Origin: MED-G105 sp039819085
GTDB lineage: Bacteria > Pseudomonadota > Alphaproteobacteria > Caulobacterales > Parvularculaceae
NCBI GenBank assembly: GCA_039819085.1
Contig: JBCBSQ010000001.1
Span: 186,001 to 250,000, forward strand
Reading direction: 5' to 3'
DNA length: 64,000 nt
Position numbers and translations under genes: made by a program
Shown: piece after piece, positions 17,801 to 25,828 of the stretch
How the letters are laid out: every line of letters starts with the position of its first letter
Numbering within the stretch: position 1 is the stretch's first letter
The notes under the pieces: generated by a model
Told to the model about the DNA's origin: nothing
The model's database searches: none
What the model saw: only the letters and a program-made list of their open reading frames with translations

Positions 17801-18268
17801 GATCAGTTCCGAGATCTGCCCCTGGCGAACGAGCGCCGGTGAATTTGCGCCGGTCGAGGCGTCTGCAAACAGACGCTGAACATCCTTGGCGCGCACTTCT
17901 TTGGAATTGATTCTATAGATTGACTGCGCGCCGTCGGCGTTCTTCACGATACGGCGGGAGATCTCAATCACGCCTGCGTCGTTATATTCCGCAGGGGCGG
18001 ACCGGTCAGAGTTGTCGAGCGTCAGGACGACTTCGGCCCAGTTACGGGCCGGCCGCATGCTTGTGCCGGAGAAGATAACATCGGACATGCCGCCGCTGCG
18101 AAGCGCTTTCGCCGACGTGGCCCCCATTACCCAACGAAGCGCCTCAAGCAGGTTTGACTTTCCGCAGCCGTTCGGACCAACGACGCCTGTAAGGCCGTCG
18201 CGGATGTCGAGGTCTGTCGTGTCAACGAATGACTTGAACCCGATCAAACGTAGATTGTCGAACCGCAC
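14801..18268 (-). CDS. smc: Chromosome segregation protein SMC
   Basis: An 1155-residue condensin ATPase. Walker A GPNGCGKSN is at residues 31-39, right after RLIGFKSF. Two very long Ala/Arg/Glu-rich coiled coils flank a hinge in the middle of the protein. The C-terminal head has the ABC signature LMSGGEQALTATA and Walker B VCVLDEVDAPLDD. With ScpA/ScpB it compacts and separates sister chromosomes. The GTG at 18268 has AGGAAGG six bases upstream and starts directly at VRFDNLRL, as in relatives; a Met at 18316 would add an Arg-rich tail without a clear ribosome-binding site. It forms the block mutY, DUF721, DsbA-like, smc. Confidence 0.97.
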   Translation of the reverse strand: MRFDNLRLIGFKSFVDTTDLDIRDGLTGVVGPNGCGKSNLLEALRWVMGATSAKALRSGGMSDVIFSGTSMRPARNWAEVVLTLDNSDRSAPAEYNDAGVIEISRRIVKNADGAQSIYRINSKEVRAKDVQRLFADASTGANSPALVRQGQISELINAKPENRRRLLEEAAGVTGLHSRRHEAELRLRAAEQNLSRLEDVTGELEAQKSMLARQARQATRYRNLSGDIRRAAAGVAYLRWNEAVAQRDACANEAEELARRVEDAAKAAASAAAAREEVEGALQPLRQAEAEAGAALHRLTVAREGLDAEARRAAAELDRLRQDEQSASSDLQREEELHRDAIAAVDAIGRERDGLAARDASEESRIAAAADKLKAATATLTETEAQYEDVRARASETEAERRAAEAALDAANRRLARLQEIADRETEERSQLSERLTEFDRQDGGDDPLAAAEARVTETETTLGAAEQACVDARSALQSARGPRDAAAQKANALSAERRALEKVLAVSVDANWPAVIENVRAEAGYETALAAALGDDLDAALDPAAPTSWSGPSQKGAGDMLPEGATPLARFVRAPDALWSRLEMIGLVAAEDGPRLAEQLRPGQRLVSRDGALWRWDGFVKRAEARSAAAVRLEQRNRLERLISEIAAADIVLRDASRTYDEAIAQLRSAEAAERDARRATAEARKALDATRQERLESERALARLSERVAALDETIARNKGDRDELNEQANAARATLSALPGKEALAETLAGVRQSFEAARAAQSDARGEHRDLVRDAEARAARRQELDREEEAWRARVEGAASRRDELVERLKSNAAAQEAAASAPAEIERKRRELLSQIADGEAARSKAADALAEAERVCRDADAAARAADAEAGAAREARARADAQLESAEERVLETIAQARETCECEPEALPDVAEFKDGAPLPTREELERKLERYKRERENLGGVNLRADEELKEIAERLEAISTDREDCETAIRKLRAGIGSINREARERLVAAFDTVNENFARLFTRLFNGGQAELRMTDSEDVLEAGLEIYASPPGKKLTSMSLMSGGEQALTATALIFAVFMSNPAPVCVLDEVDAPLDDANTERFCNLLRQMAEETKTRFLVITHHALTMSRMNRLFGVTMMEQGVSRLVSVDLSRAEQLIAAE

Positions 18269-18411
18269 GTCGCCCTTCCTGGCGCGGCGGCGTCGCCGCT
18301 GTGCGCCTGGTTCCAAAAATTGAAGATGGCGTCACCTGTCGGGGTTCGGCCGAAGCTCGGAATCGTCGGCGATTCTTTCCGCGCGGCAATTTCGGCGGCG
18401 CGTCAGCCGCG

Positions 18412-19116
18412 TCAGCCGGCCTCTCCCCCGGTCGCTGAGGCGTAGGCGGCGTCGAGCGCTTCGGTCCATTCCTTCATGTTGCGCGGCCGGACCGATTCTC
18501 CGTCAATGAAGAAACTAGGGGTGCCGGAGATTTTGAGGGCTTTCTCGGCCTCGGCGACATTGTTGGCGATCAGGTCAACGAAATCCTCTCGCGCCGCGCA
18601 CGCGTCGAAACCCGCCTCATCAAGGCCCGCCTGGCTCGCGATCTTCAGCAGTTCCGCCTTGTGGTCCACGCCCTGCGGAACCCAGTCGCGCTGATTGTCC
18701 ATCAGGGATCCGATCACCGCAAAGTAACCTTCCTTGCCGGACGTCTCGCCGACGCAGCGGGCGAGCAGCGATCCCTTCAGGAACCACTCGACGGGCGCTG
18801 TCGGAAACTCTCGGAAAACGAGCTTTACCTTGCCGGTGTCGACGTACTTTTCCTTGATCTCAGGCAGGACCTGAGAATGGAACGCCGCGCAAGCCGGACA
18901 CGTCACCGAGGCGAATTCGACCAATGTGACTGGCGCGTCGGGATCGCCGAGGACCATGTCCGTTTCGGATGCTTCAGTGGCCGTTTCAGTGGCGGACGAT
19001 CCGCTCGGGGAGGAGGCGGCGTTGCTGTCGCCGCCGCAGGAGGCGAGGGCCAATGACGCGAGGCCCGCAAGCGAGACGGACGCCGCCCGGCGAAGAAATG
19101 GGAGGGTTTTCAGCAT
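18412..19116 (-). CDS. DsbA-like thioredoxin-domain lipoprotein
   Basis: A 234-residue exported protein. A lipobox (LALASC, Cys27) ends the signal peptide, and a Ser/Ala/Thr/Glu-rich linker follows. The thioredoxin-like domain has its redox centre Cys73-Pro-Ala-Cys76 in VEFASVTCPACAAFH and the cis-Pro region ISGTPSFFIDGE. The domain resembles DsbA/DsbG-type oxidoreductases ('thioredoxin domain 4'). It probably makes or isomerises disulfides in the periplasm while anchored to a membrane. Start 19116 has AAGGAT upstream; the longer reading to 19224 would destroy the signal peptide. Confidence 0.9.
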   Translation of the reverse strand: MLKTLPFLRRAASVSLAGLASLALASCGGDSNAASSPSGSSATETATEASETDMVLGDPDAPVTLVEFASVTCPACAAFHSQVLPEIKEKYVDTGKVKLVFREFPTAPVEWFLKGSLLARCVGETSGKEGYFAVIGSLMDNQRDWVPQGVDHKAELLKIASQAGLDEAGFDACAAREDFVDLIANNVAEAEKALKISGTPSFFIDGESVRPRNMKEWTEALDAAYASATGGEAG

Positions 19117-19298
19117 GACTTGCGATCCTTGCGCTTGCGGTCTTCTGGCGTTGTCACCGGCGCGAATCGCGCCTGATGGCGGCGAAACTCGCCGATCCAG
19201 CGCGCGTGCGCAAGCCGTCGCCAATGCGTCGCGGGTGTTGTCGGCGGATCAGATGGCGGCCTGTCAGCTGGTTCGAATGATTGTGGGCGGCCTAGGCG

Positions 19299-19745
19299 TC
19301 AATCAGCAGTTCGAAAACGCGCCAGCCCGCCAGATCGCCCGGCGTCCGGATCGCCCGGCTCGGTTTCGGCCTCGTCATCCTGACGGATCAGCAGCCGACC
19401 GACAGTTCGCGAGCCAAAATATGCGTTCAGCCGGTCCACAATGGCGTCGTGCTCAAACTGGAGCCTCGCCGCGGCCGCTCCATTCGGGGTGTGCACTTCC
19501 AATGTCCGCCCTTCGCCGGCCCCAAGCATGCGCCCGGGCCGGCAGAACGCCGCCGCCCGTGGGCCTGCGAGAGCTGGCCATCGGGTGATGAGGCCGGGAT
19601 CGACATATCGCGTCTTCTGCGCGAGGCGCGCGACAATCATGTTGATCGCTTTCGCTGCGGTCGGCGGCGCCGCGCGCGCAGGACGGGTGTTGATTTTCGT
19701 GCGCGGCGCGGCGGACCGTCCGGATTGAAGATGATGAGACATCAA
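19299..19745 (-). CDS. DUF721 (DciA-like) protein
   Basis: A 148-residue basic protein with the DUF721 core: AINMIVARLAQ, then ITRWPALAGPRAAAFCRPGRM, then LEVHTPNGAAAARLQFEHDAIVDRLNAYFG. The domain is KH-like, and the family includes DciA, the ancestral loader of the replicative helicase DnaB. Whether this alphaproteobacterial member loads helicase is not shown here. The first 25 or so residues are a disordered Arg/Pro/Ala stretch. It lies divergent from mutY, as it does in many alphaproteobacteria. Confidence 0.85.
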   Translation of the reverse strand: MMSHHLQSGRSAAPRTKINTRPARAAPPTAAKAINMIVARLAQKTRYVDPGLITRWPALAGPRAAAFCRPGRMLGAGEGRTLEVHTPNGAAAARLQFEHDAIVDRLNAYFGSRTVGRLLIRQDDEAETEPGDPDAGRSGGLARFRTAD

Positions 19746-19958
19746 GGCCTCCTTTTGCGGGGTCGGTCTTTCAAAGAACGGATTGGCCGGCGCAATCGGA
19801 AGCGGGGGCCAAGCGGCGTCAGCGCGAAGCGCTGGTTGCGCCTCATTTCACCGCGTCTTAGGCCTGCGCGCAATCGTGCGGTGCGGCGAAGCATCCGCAA
19901 AATCGAATCATGCGCTGCAGCATCCCATTTTGATTGGCGCTTGTCGCAAGGGAAGTGA

Positions 19959-21023
19959 ATGACACGGGTCGCGGACATAACGCTCAGTGACAAGCTTTTG
20001 TCTTGGTACGATCGGTCGGCGAGGGATCTGCCGTGGCGGGTTTCGCCCGCTGACCGGGCGGCGGGCGTCGCGCCTGACCCATACCGCGTCTGGTTGTCGG
20101 AGGTCATGTTGCAGCAGACGACGGTCGCGACCGTCACGCCTCGGTTTGGAGCGTTTCTAGAGCGGTGGCCAACCGTCGCGGCGCTGGCGAGCGCCAGCGA
20201 AGATGACGTCCTCGCCGCCTGGGCGGGCCTTGGTTACTATGCGCGGGCGCGGAACATGCACGCCTGCGCGCAGCAGGTGGCGCGCGACTTCGGCGGTGAG
20301 TTTCCGACGACGGAAGAAGCGCTTTTGGCGCTGCCTGGCGTCGGGCCTTACACAGCCGCGGCGATCGCCGCGATCGCCTTTGACCATCCGGCCGTCGTTG
20401 TTGACGGCAATATCGAAAGGGTGGCGTCGCGGCTCTTCATGATTGAGTCGCCGGTCCGCGACGCGAAGGACGAGATCAAACGGCGACTGGCGGGCGTATG
20501 GCCGGATCAGCGTAGCGGCGACTTCGCCCAAGGGCTGATGGATCTCGGCGCGGTGGTCTGCACCCCGACGAATCCGTCCTGCCTGATCTGCCCAATCCAT
20601 GAGCACTGCCGCGCCGCCAGGGATGGCGATCCTGCGCGCTTTCCAATCAAGCCAAAACGCGCCCCGAAGCCAGAAAGGTCAGGCGTCGCCTACGCCTTGT
20701 TTGACGCCCGCGGCCGCGTACTGCTCGAAAAGCGTCCGTCCAAGGGACTTCTTGGCGGGATGCTTGCTCTGCCGAGCGCCGGTTGGTCCGCCGTTGACAG
20801 TGATCCGCCAGCGGACGTTGAATGGGAAGACGCTGGCGTCGTTGAACATGTCTTCACCCATTTCCGGTTGCGCCTGTCCGTCTACGTCGCTGACGCGCCG
20901 AAAGGGCGTCGCGCAAAGTCAGGCGAAAGATGGCTCGACCCCGAGGCCGCTCCGGCGCCGACCGTCATGCGCAAAGCGATAGATCTTGCCGCTCGAAGCC
21001 GTCAGAATTCGAGCGCCGCATAG
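19959..21023 (+). CDS. mutY: A/G-specific adenine glycosylase
   Basis: It removes adenine mispaired with 8-oxoguanine. The 354-residue protein has the catalytic Glu in WLSEVMLQQTTVATV, the helix-hairpin-helix LPGVGPYTAAAIAAIAF, and the catalytic Asp in VVVDGNIERVASR. The 4Fe-4S cysteines are spaced C-x6-C-x2-C-x5-C in CTPTNPSCLICPIHEHC. The C-terminal NUDIX-like domain that recognises 8-oxoG follows (GRVLLEKRPSKGLLGGMLALP). Its last 22 bases overlap the 3' end of the convergent carboxyltransferase gene. Confidence 0.97.
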   Translation: MTRVADITLSDKLLSWYDRSARDLPWRVSPADRAAGVAPDPYRVWLSEVMLQQTTVATVTPRFGAFLERWPTVAALASASEDDVLAAWAGLGYYARARNMHACAQQVARDFGGEFPTTEEALLALPGVGPYTAAAIAAIAFDHPAVVVDGNIERVASRLFMIESPVRDAKDEIKRRLAGVWPDQRSGDFAQGLMDLGAVVCTPTNPSCLICPIHEHCRAARDGDPARFPIKPKRAPKPERSGVAYALFDARGRVLLEKRPSKGLLGGMLALPSAGWSAVDSDPPADVEWEDAGVVEHVFTHFRLRLSVYVADAPKGRRAKSGERWLDPEAAPAPTVMRKAIDLAARSRQNSSAA

Positions 21024-22543
21024 GCGAGTTCGGCGAATTCGCACAGGAGCGGGCGCGTATCGCGCGGATCGATAATGTCTTCGATGAGAAACGCGTCCGC
21101 CGTGCGGAACGGCGAGGTGAGCGTCTTTAGCCGCGCCTTGATTTCGCGTAGCGCTTTTGCCGGATCGTCGGCTTTGGCCAGCTCCGCCGCATAGGCGACC
21201 TCGACGCCGCCCGCCATCGGCAGGGAGCCCCAGTCCGCCGACGGCCAGGCGAATCGATATTGAAACCGCGAATGGTTCGACATCGCCGCGCCCGCGACGC
21301 CATAGGCCTTCCGTACAATGACGCTCGCCCAGGGAACGCTCGCGCGGTAGATATCGTTCATCGCCTCGACGCCCCGGCGAATGGTGCCGGCCCGCTCCGC
21401 TTCAAGGCCGATCATGAAGCCCGGATTGTCAACGAAATGGACGACGGGAAGGCGAAACTTATCCGCAAGCTGAACGAACCGTTTCGCCTTTTCTGAACCG
21501 TCCGCGGTCCAGGAGCCGCCGAGATAGGTTGGATCTGAAGCAAGTACTGCGACCGGGCGGCCGGACAGCCGCGCGAAGGCGGTGATGACGCCCCGTCCCC
21601 AGCGCGCGCCCATCTCAAAGACGCTGCCCCGGTCCATCGTCGCTTCAAGGATGCGGCGCATATTGTACGCGGCGTCACTGTTTTCAGGCACGGCCTTGAG
21701 GAGCAGTTCCTCGCGTCGCGTCGGCGGGTCATTGCTCGCATGAACAGGCGGTGGGCGGCCGACGGCGCTGGGCAGGTAGCTTAAGAATCTCCGCACGCGT
21801 TCGAACGCGTCGGCCTCGGTCTCCGCCTCATCGTCGACGACGCCGTTGGTGGCGTGGACGTCAGCGCCGCCGAGGGCTTCATTGTCGAGCGCGTCGCCAC
21901 CAGCTCCGATGGCGGCGGCGACGCGCGGGCCGGCGGTGAAGACTTGTGAAAGGCCGCGGACCATCACTGAATAGTGGCTCGCGACAAGGCGCGCCGCGCC
22001 AAGGCCCGCTGTCGGCCCGAGGGCGAGGGCGACGACGGGCGCGACATCGAGATTGGCGACGACCGTCTCCCATCCCGGCACGAACGGCACGTAAGTGCGG
22101 CCCATGTCCTCCAGCGACTTCACGGAGCCGCCGCCGCCGGTCCCGTCAATCATTCGAATTATCGGTAAACGGAGTTCCTTGGCCATTTGCTCGGCCAGCA
22201 CGAACTTGCGGTGAATGGCCGCGTCCGACGCGCCGCCGCGAACCGTGAAGTCATCCGCCGTGGCGACGACCGGGCGCGCATTGATGTTCGCCCGTCCGAA
22301 GATGAAGTTTGACGGCCGCAACTTCTTGAATGCGCCAGCCTCGTCATATTCCGCGCGGCCGGCGATCGCGCCGATCTCGCGGAATGAGCCCTTGTCGACA
22401 AGCGCCGAAATCCGTTCGCGCGCGTTCAGTTTCCCTTTAGCCGCCTGGCGGGCCAGTTTGTCCGGGCCGCCCATTTCGAGCGCATCGGCGCGGCGGCGGC
22501 GCAATTCGTCCAGTCGGTCGCCCTGGGTGTCGGTGGAAGTCAT
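21002..22543 (-). CDS. Acyl-CoA carboxylase, carboxyltransferase subunit
   Basis: A 513-residue biotin-dependent carboxyltransferase beta chain with two crotonase-fold halves. Seen are KLNARERISALVDKGSF near the N-terminus, the acyl-CoA oxyanion region DGTGGGGSVKSLEDMG, PTAGLGAARLVAS, the AIGAGGDALDNEALGG stretch, and VDNPGFMIGLEAERAGTIRRG. It transfers CO2 from carboxybiotin to an acyl-CoA. Neither a biotin carboxylase nor a biotin carrier gene is near, so the substrate (propionyl-, methylcrotonyl- or another CoA) cannot be set. The stop lies inside the convergent mutY gene. Confidence 0.88.
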   Translation of the reverse strand: MTSTDTQGDRLDELRRRRADALEMGGPDKLARQAAKGKLNARERISALVDKGSFREIGAIAGRAEYDEAGAFKKLRPSNFIFGRANINARPVVATADDFTVRGGASDAAIHRKFVLAEQMAKELRLPIIRMIDGTGGGGSVKSLEDMGRTYVPFVPGWETVVANLDVAPVVALALGPTAGLGAARLVASHYSVMVRGLSQVFTAGPRVAAAIGAGGDALDNEALGGADVHATNGVVDDEAETEADAFERVRRFLSYLPSAVGRPPPVHASNDPPTRREELLLKAVPENSDAAYNMRRILEATMDRGSVFEMGARWGRGVITAFARLSGRPVAVLASDPTYLGGSWTADGSEKAKRFVQLADKFRLPVVHFVDNPGFMIGLEAERAGTIRRGVEAMNDIYRASVPWASVIVRKAYGVAGAAMSNHSRFQYRFAWPSADWGSLPMAGGVEVAYAAELAKADDPAKALREIKARLKTLTSPFRTADAFLIEDIIDPRDTRPLLCEFAELAYAALEF

Positions 22544-22597
22544 GCGCCCACAAAGTAAATGCGCGCGCTTATAGGGCCTTGCGCGCCCTGACCCCGC

Positions 22598-23758
22598 TCA
22601 CGCTTTGCGCGAGCGCTTTCGGCGGGCTTTGTCGCGCAAAAAGTCGATCGGCTTCAAGCCTGTTTTCTCTTCATAGTGCCAATAGGTCCAGCCATTGCAG
22701 GCCGACGCGTTCTGCACGAGCGCGCCGATCTTGTGGATCGAGCCCTGGCGTTCATCGCCCTCAGCGTCCTTCACGACGATGGAGCCATCGGGCCGCACCT
22801 GAGCCGGACGGCGTTTCTTCGGATCGTAGAGCGTTGCGCCGGGCTTCAGGAGCCCGAGTTCGACAATTTCGCCGAAGGGAATGCGCGGGGCGCGTCGTTT
22901 TGACTGGGTCGCCGGCAGGTTTTCGCCGTAGATCGGAGTCGTTTCCGCGAAGCGTTTGCGGGCCGCGGCGGCGTAGCCGGGATCGCGCTCGATGCCGATG
23001 AAGCGTCGGCCGAGTCGCTTTGCAACCGCGCCGGTGGTGCCGGAGCCCGCGAACGGATCGAGCACCAGATCACCCGGATTGGTCGTCCCCACAAGGATGC
23101 GGTGGAGGAGGCCCTCCGGCTTTTGAGTCGGGTGGGCTTTTGCGCCGTCGGCGCCCTTCAGTCGCTCCGCGCCGGTGCAGATCGGCATCAGCCAGTCGGA
23201 TCGCATCTGCAGATCGTCATTTGAAGTCTTCAGGGCGGCGTAATTGAACGTGTACTTCGCGTTTTTCGACTTCGCGGCCCAGATCAGCGTTTCGTGCGCG
23301 TTTGTCAGTCGAGTGCCGCGGAAGTTCGGCATCGGATTGGTCTTCACCCAGACGACGTCGTTGAGAATCCAGTAGCCTTCATCCTGGATCGCCGCGCCAA
23401 CGCGGAAAATGTTGTGGTACGAACCGATTGTCCACAACGCCCCGTCCGGCTTCAGGATTCGGCGCGCTTCTCTAAGCCAGGCGCGGGTGAACGCGTCATA
23501 AGATGCGAAGCCGTCAAACTTGTCCCAGTCGTCGTCGACGCCGTCGACGTCGGAATTGTCAGGCCGCGTCAGATCGCCGCCGAGTTGGAGATTATAGGGC
23601 GGATCGGCGAAGATGAGGTCGACGGTCTCGTCCGCAATAGACTTCAGGACCTCAAGCGAGTCGCCGAGGATGACGCCGTTCTCCGTTGCGAACTCCGGAG
23701 TGGAATTGCTCCTCCTGGCGACGTTCGCGCCTGAACGCTTTTTCTTTTTGTCAGCCAT
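22598..23758 (-). CDS. ccrM: CcrM-type GANTC adenine-N6 DNA methyltransferase
   Basis: A 386-residue beta-class methyltransferase. The catalytic motif DPPYNLQLGG (residues 52-61) precedes the AdoMet motif LDPFAGSGTTG (235-244), the beta-class order. The C-terminal extension (from about residue 280), ending with ASACNGWTYWHYEEKTGLKPID, is typical of CcrM and aids DNA binding. CcrM methylates hemimethylated GANTC late in the cell cycle of many alphaproteobacteria, with no cognate restriction enzyme. The ATG at 23758 is used; a TTG five codons upstream is the alternative. Its upstream region carries a CtrA-type box and a GANTC site. Confidence 0.96.
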   Translation of the reverse strand: MADKKKKRSGANVARRSNSTPEFATENGVILGDSLEVLKSIADETVDLIFADPPYNLQLGGDLTRPDNSDVDGVDDDWDKFDGFASYDAFTRAWLREARRILKPDGALWTIGSYHNIFRVGAAIQDEGYWILNDVVWVKTNPMPNFRGTRLTNAHETLIWAAKSKNAKYTFNYAALKTSNDDLQMRSDWLMPICTGAERLKGADGAKAHPTQKPEGLLHRILVGTTNPGDLVLDPFAGSGTTGAVAKRLGRRFIGIERDPGYAAAARKRFAETTPIYGENLPATQSKRRAPRIPFGEIVELGLLKPGATLYDPKKRRPAQVRPDGSIVVKDAEGDERQGSIHKIGALVQNASACNGWTYWHYEEKTGLKPIDFLRDKARRKRSRKA

Positions 23759-23867
23759 CTTGCCGCGCCCCAAGGCTCTCGCCTGTTACTGACGTCGCAG
23801 GCGTTTGCGGCCCGCAACGCTTATGAGAACCGGCTCAAGGCCGGCGCGGCAAGATCCTTAGGCAAGA

Positions 23868-23882
23868 TTAATGCGGCATTAA
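23868..23882. promoter_or_regulatory. CtrA-type binding site (TTAA-N7-TTAA) upstream of ccrM
   Basis: The sequence TTAATGCGGCATTAA is a perfect TTAA-N7-TTAA site and is itself palindromic. It lies 110 bases before the ccrM ATG and 19 bases past the rnhB stop. In Caulobacter, CtrA activates ccrM through such a site, so the match in the expected place is meaningful. Direct binding is inferred. Confidence 0.7.
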
Positions 23883-23886
23883 CGAC

Positions 23887-23891
23887 GACTC
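23887..23891. promoter_or_regulatory. GANTC methylation site beside the CtrA box
   Basis: GACTC lies four bases from the CtrA-type box upstream of ccrM. In Caulobacter the ccrM promoter/leader holds GANTC sites through which methylation state affects ccrM expression. A single five-base motif is weak evidence alone; its placement gives it some weight. Confidence 0.45.
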
Positions 23892-23900
23892 TCGCCGGCG

Positions 23901-24557
23901 TCACTCCGCTGCGATGAGCCGCCGAGGACCTGGACGCTCCAGCATGTCGCGCACGGGCGCGAAGGAGCGGCGATGGTGCGGCGTTGGCCCGAGGCGGGCG
24001 AGGGCGTCGCGATGGGCTTGAGATCCGTAACCCTTGTTGCGCTCCCACTCGAAGCCGGGACACGCATCCGCGAGTTCAATCATCATCCGATCGCGGGCGG
24101 CCTTGGCGATGATCGACGCCGCCGCGATCGACATCGACGTCGCATCGCCTTTCACGACGCAATAGGCCGGGCAGGCGAGGCGGGGCTTTACGTTGCCGTC
24201 GACAATGGCGACGCTTGGCGGGGCGGGCAGATTGGCGACGGCGCGCGTCATCGCCAAAAGGCTCGCCCGCAAAATATTCAGCGCGTCAATTTCCTCCACG
24301 GTCGATACGCCAACGCCGATGCGTGCGGTCTTCCACAAAGCCGCCGCCACTTCCTTTCGGCGTTTCTCCGTCATGCTCTTGGAATCGCGCACGCCCGCTG
24401 GCGTGCAATGTGGATTTAGAATCACCGCCGCCGCAACGACCGGCCCCGCAAGCGGGCCGCGGCCAGCTTCGTCGACGCCGGCGACAAGCCCGTCCAACGT
24501 GTCTTCGATCTCGAAAGTCGGCTGTCGCGGCACGGGCGACGCTCCTGCGGGCGGCAT
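23901..24557 (-). CDS. rnhB: Ribonuclease HII
   Basis: A 218-residue enzyme that cuts RNA in RNA/DNA hybrids and starts removal of misincorporated ribonucleotides. The active-site strand is VAGVDEAGRGPLAGPVVAAAV (about residues 26-46), with DSKSMTEKRR following. The remaining acids are in VAIVDGNVKP and in the SIAAASIIAKAARDRMM helix, followed by the ERNKGYGSQAHRDALARLGPTPHHRRSF motif typical of the family. It lies 16 bases downstream of the radical SAM gene and upstream of ccrM, all on one strand. Confidence 0.97.
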   Translation of the reverse strand: MPPAGASPVPRQPTFEIEDTLDGLVAGVDEAGRGPLAGPVVAAAVILNPHCTPAGVRDSKSMTEKRRKEVAAALWKTARIGVGVSTVEEIDALNILRASLLAMTRAVANLPAPPSVAIVDGNVKPRLACPAYCVVKGDATSMSIAAASIIAKAARDRMMIELADACPGFEWERNKGYGSQAHRDALARLGPTPHHRRSFAPVRDMLERPGPRRLIAAE

Positions 24558-24573
24558 ATCCTTACGTTAACAT

Positions 24574-25698
24574 TTAAGGCCTCCCTGATTCGCCGAACAG
24601 CGATAGTTGCCCGCCTTTTTCCACAGGACGGCGGAAGGCGCCGAGATTGAGTTCCGGCGTCTTTGTCGCGAGGCCCAGTCGCCTGCAAGCCGCCTTGAAG
24701 CGCATGTCGATCAGCTTGGCGCGTTCGCTCCGCGGCTTTTTTGAACGGCTCCATTCCGGGTCGTAGTCCTTGCCGCCGTTCATTTCGCGGATCGCCCGCG
24801 TCACGCGGGGGCCGCGCGCGCCCGCGGCGTCATTGAGCCAGTCCTGAAAGAGTCCTGACACTTCGAGCGGCAATCGGATGATGGTGTAGCCGACGAACGC
24901 GGCGCCGGCGTCTCTTGACGCTTCAAGAATGCTTTCAAGTTCGTGGTCGTTAAGGCCGGGAATCATGGGCGCGGCCATGACGCCGGTTGGCACGCCTGCG
25001 GCGGCGAGCGCGCGAACGGCGTCGAGGCGTTTGCGCGGCGCGCTCGCCCGAGGCTCCATCGACCGAGCAAGGCCGGTATCCAGCGTCGTCACCGACAGCA
25101 TCGCCTTGACGAGGCCGTCCGTCGCCATGTCCGCCAGAATGTCAAGGTCGCGTTCAATCAGGCTGGATTTCGTCAGTACCGAGACGGGGTGCTTGAACTT
25201 GCGCAGCGTCTGAAGGACGCTGCGCATGATCCGGCGCTGGCGTTCGATCGGCTGATACGGGTCAGTGTTGGTTCCGATGGCGATTGGCGCCGGCTTGTAG
25301 TTCCGCGCACGCAGTTCCCGGTCGAGAAGCTCAGCCGCATTCGGCTTGGCGAAGAGCTTGGTTTCGAAATCGAGGCCGGGGGAAAGACCGTAGTAAGCGT
25401 GGGTCGGGCGGGCGAAGCAGTAAATGCAGCCGTGCTCACAGCCGCGATATGGATTGATCGAGCGGTCAAAGTCGACGAACGGACTATCGACATAATTGAT
25501 AATCTTGCGGGGCGTTTCTTGCGTGACTTCGGTGTCGACGCGGCCGTCTTCACACGCGATCTCCCAGCCGTCATCGAACGCGCGTCTGCTGAGTGGTTCG
25601 TAGCGGCCGCTGGCGTTGGACCGCGCGGCGCGACCTTTCTTCGCCCGCGGGGGCCGCGTGTTGGCCTCTTCGAGATGTGAACCCGTGACCCTCTTCAT
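24574..25698 (-). CDS. PA0069-family radical SAM protein
   Basis: A 374-residue radical SAM enzyme. The 4Fe-4S cysteines are in SINPYRGCEHGCIYCFARPTH, with Cys-x3-Cys-x2-Cys spacing (about residues 88-95). The protein matches the PA0069/Rv2578c-type family in its opening IINYVDSPFVDFD, in IAIGTNTDPYQPIERQ, and in SVTTLDTGLARSMEPRASAP. These are often called DNA-repair-photolyase-like, but no reaction is proven for this group. The C-terminal third is basic. It starts the rnhB-ccrM strand run and is divergent from the glycosyltransferase genes. Confidence 0.9.
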   Translation of the reverse strand: MKRVTGSHLEEANTRPPRAKKGRAARSNASGRYEPLSRRAFDDGWEIACEDGRVDTEVTQETPRKIINYVDSPFVDFDRSINPYRGCEHGCIYCFARPTHAYYGLSPGLDFETKLFAKPNAAELLDRELRARNYKPAPIAIGTNTDPYQPIERQRRIMRSVLQTLRKFKHPVSVLTKSSLIERDLDILADMATDGLVKAMLSVTTLDTGLARSMEPRASAPRKRLDAVRALAAAGVPTGVMAAPMIPGLNDHELESILEASRDAGAAFVGYTIIRLPLEVSGLFQDWLNDAAGARGPRVTRAIREMNGGKDYDPEWSRSKKPRSERAKLIDMRFKAACRRLGLATKTPELNLGAFRRPVEKGGQLSLFGESGRP

Positions 25699-25828
25699 AT
25701 CTTTCCCGCAAACGATAGGAAGCGATTGACGCTGGCGGCTTCAATGGCGCCGCCTCAAATCGCGCAGATTGGAACAAAAAGAGAACAAATTGGCAAGCGC
25801 TTCGTCATGCGACAACAGTGATCTCGAA

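Noticed and set aside
24558..24578. Two TTAA motifs upstream of rnhB as a CtrA site
   Set aside because: The spacing is three bases, not seven, so it does not fit the CtrA consensus.
24943..25680. 245-codon open frame on the plus strand opposite the radical SAM gene
   Set aside because: Entirely antisense to a gene with intact cysteine motifs, and its composition follows third-position GC of the other strand.
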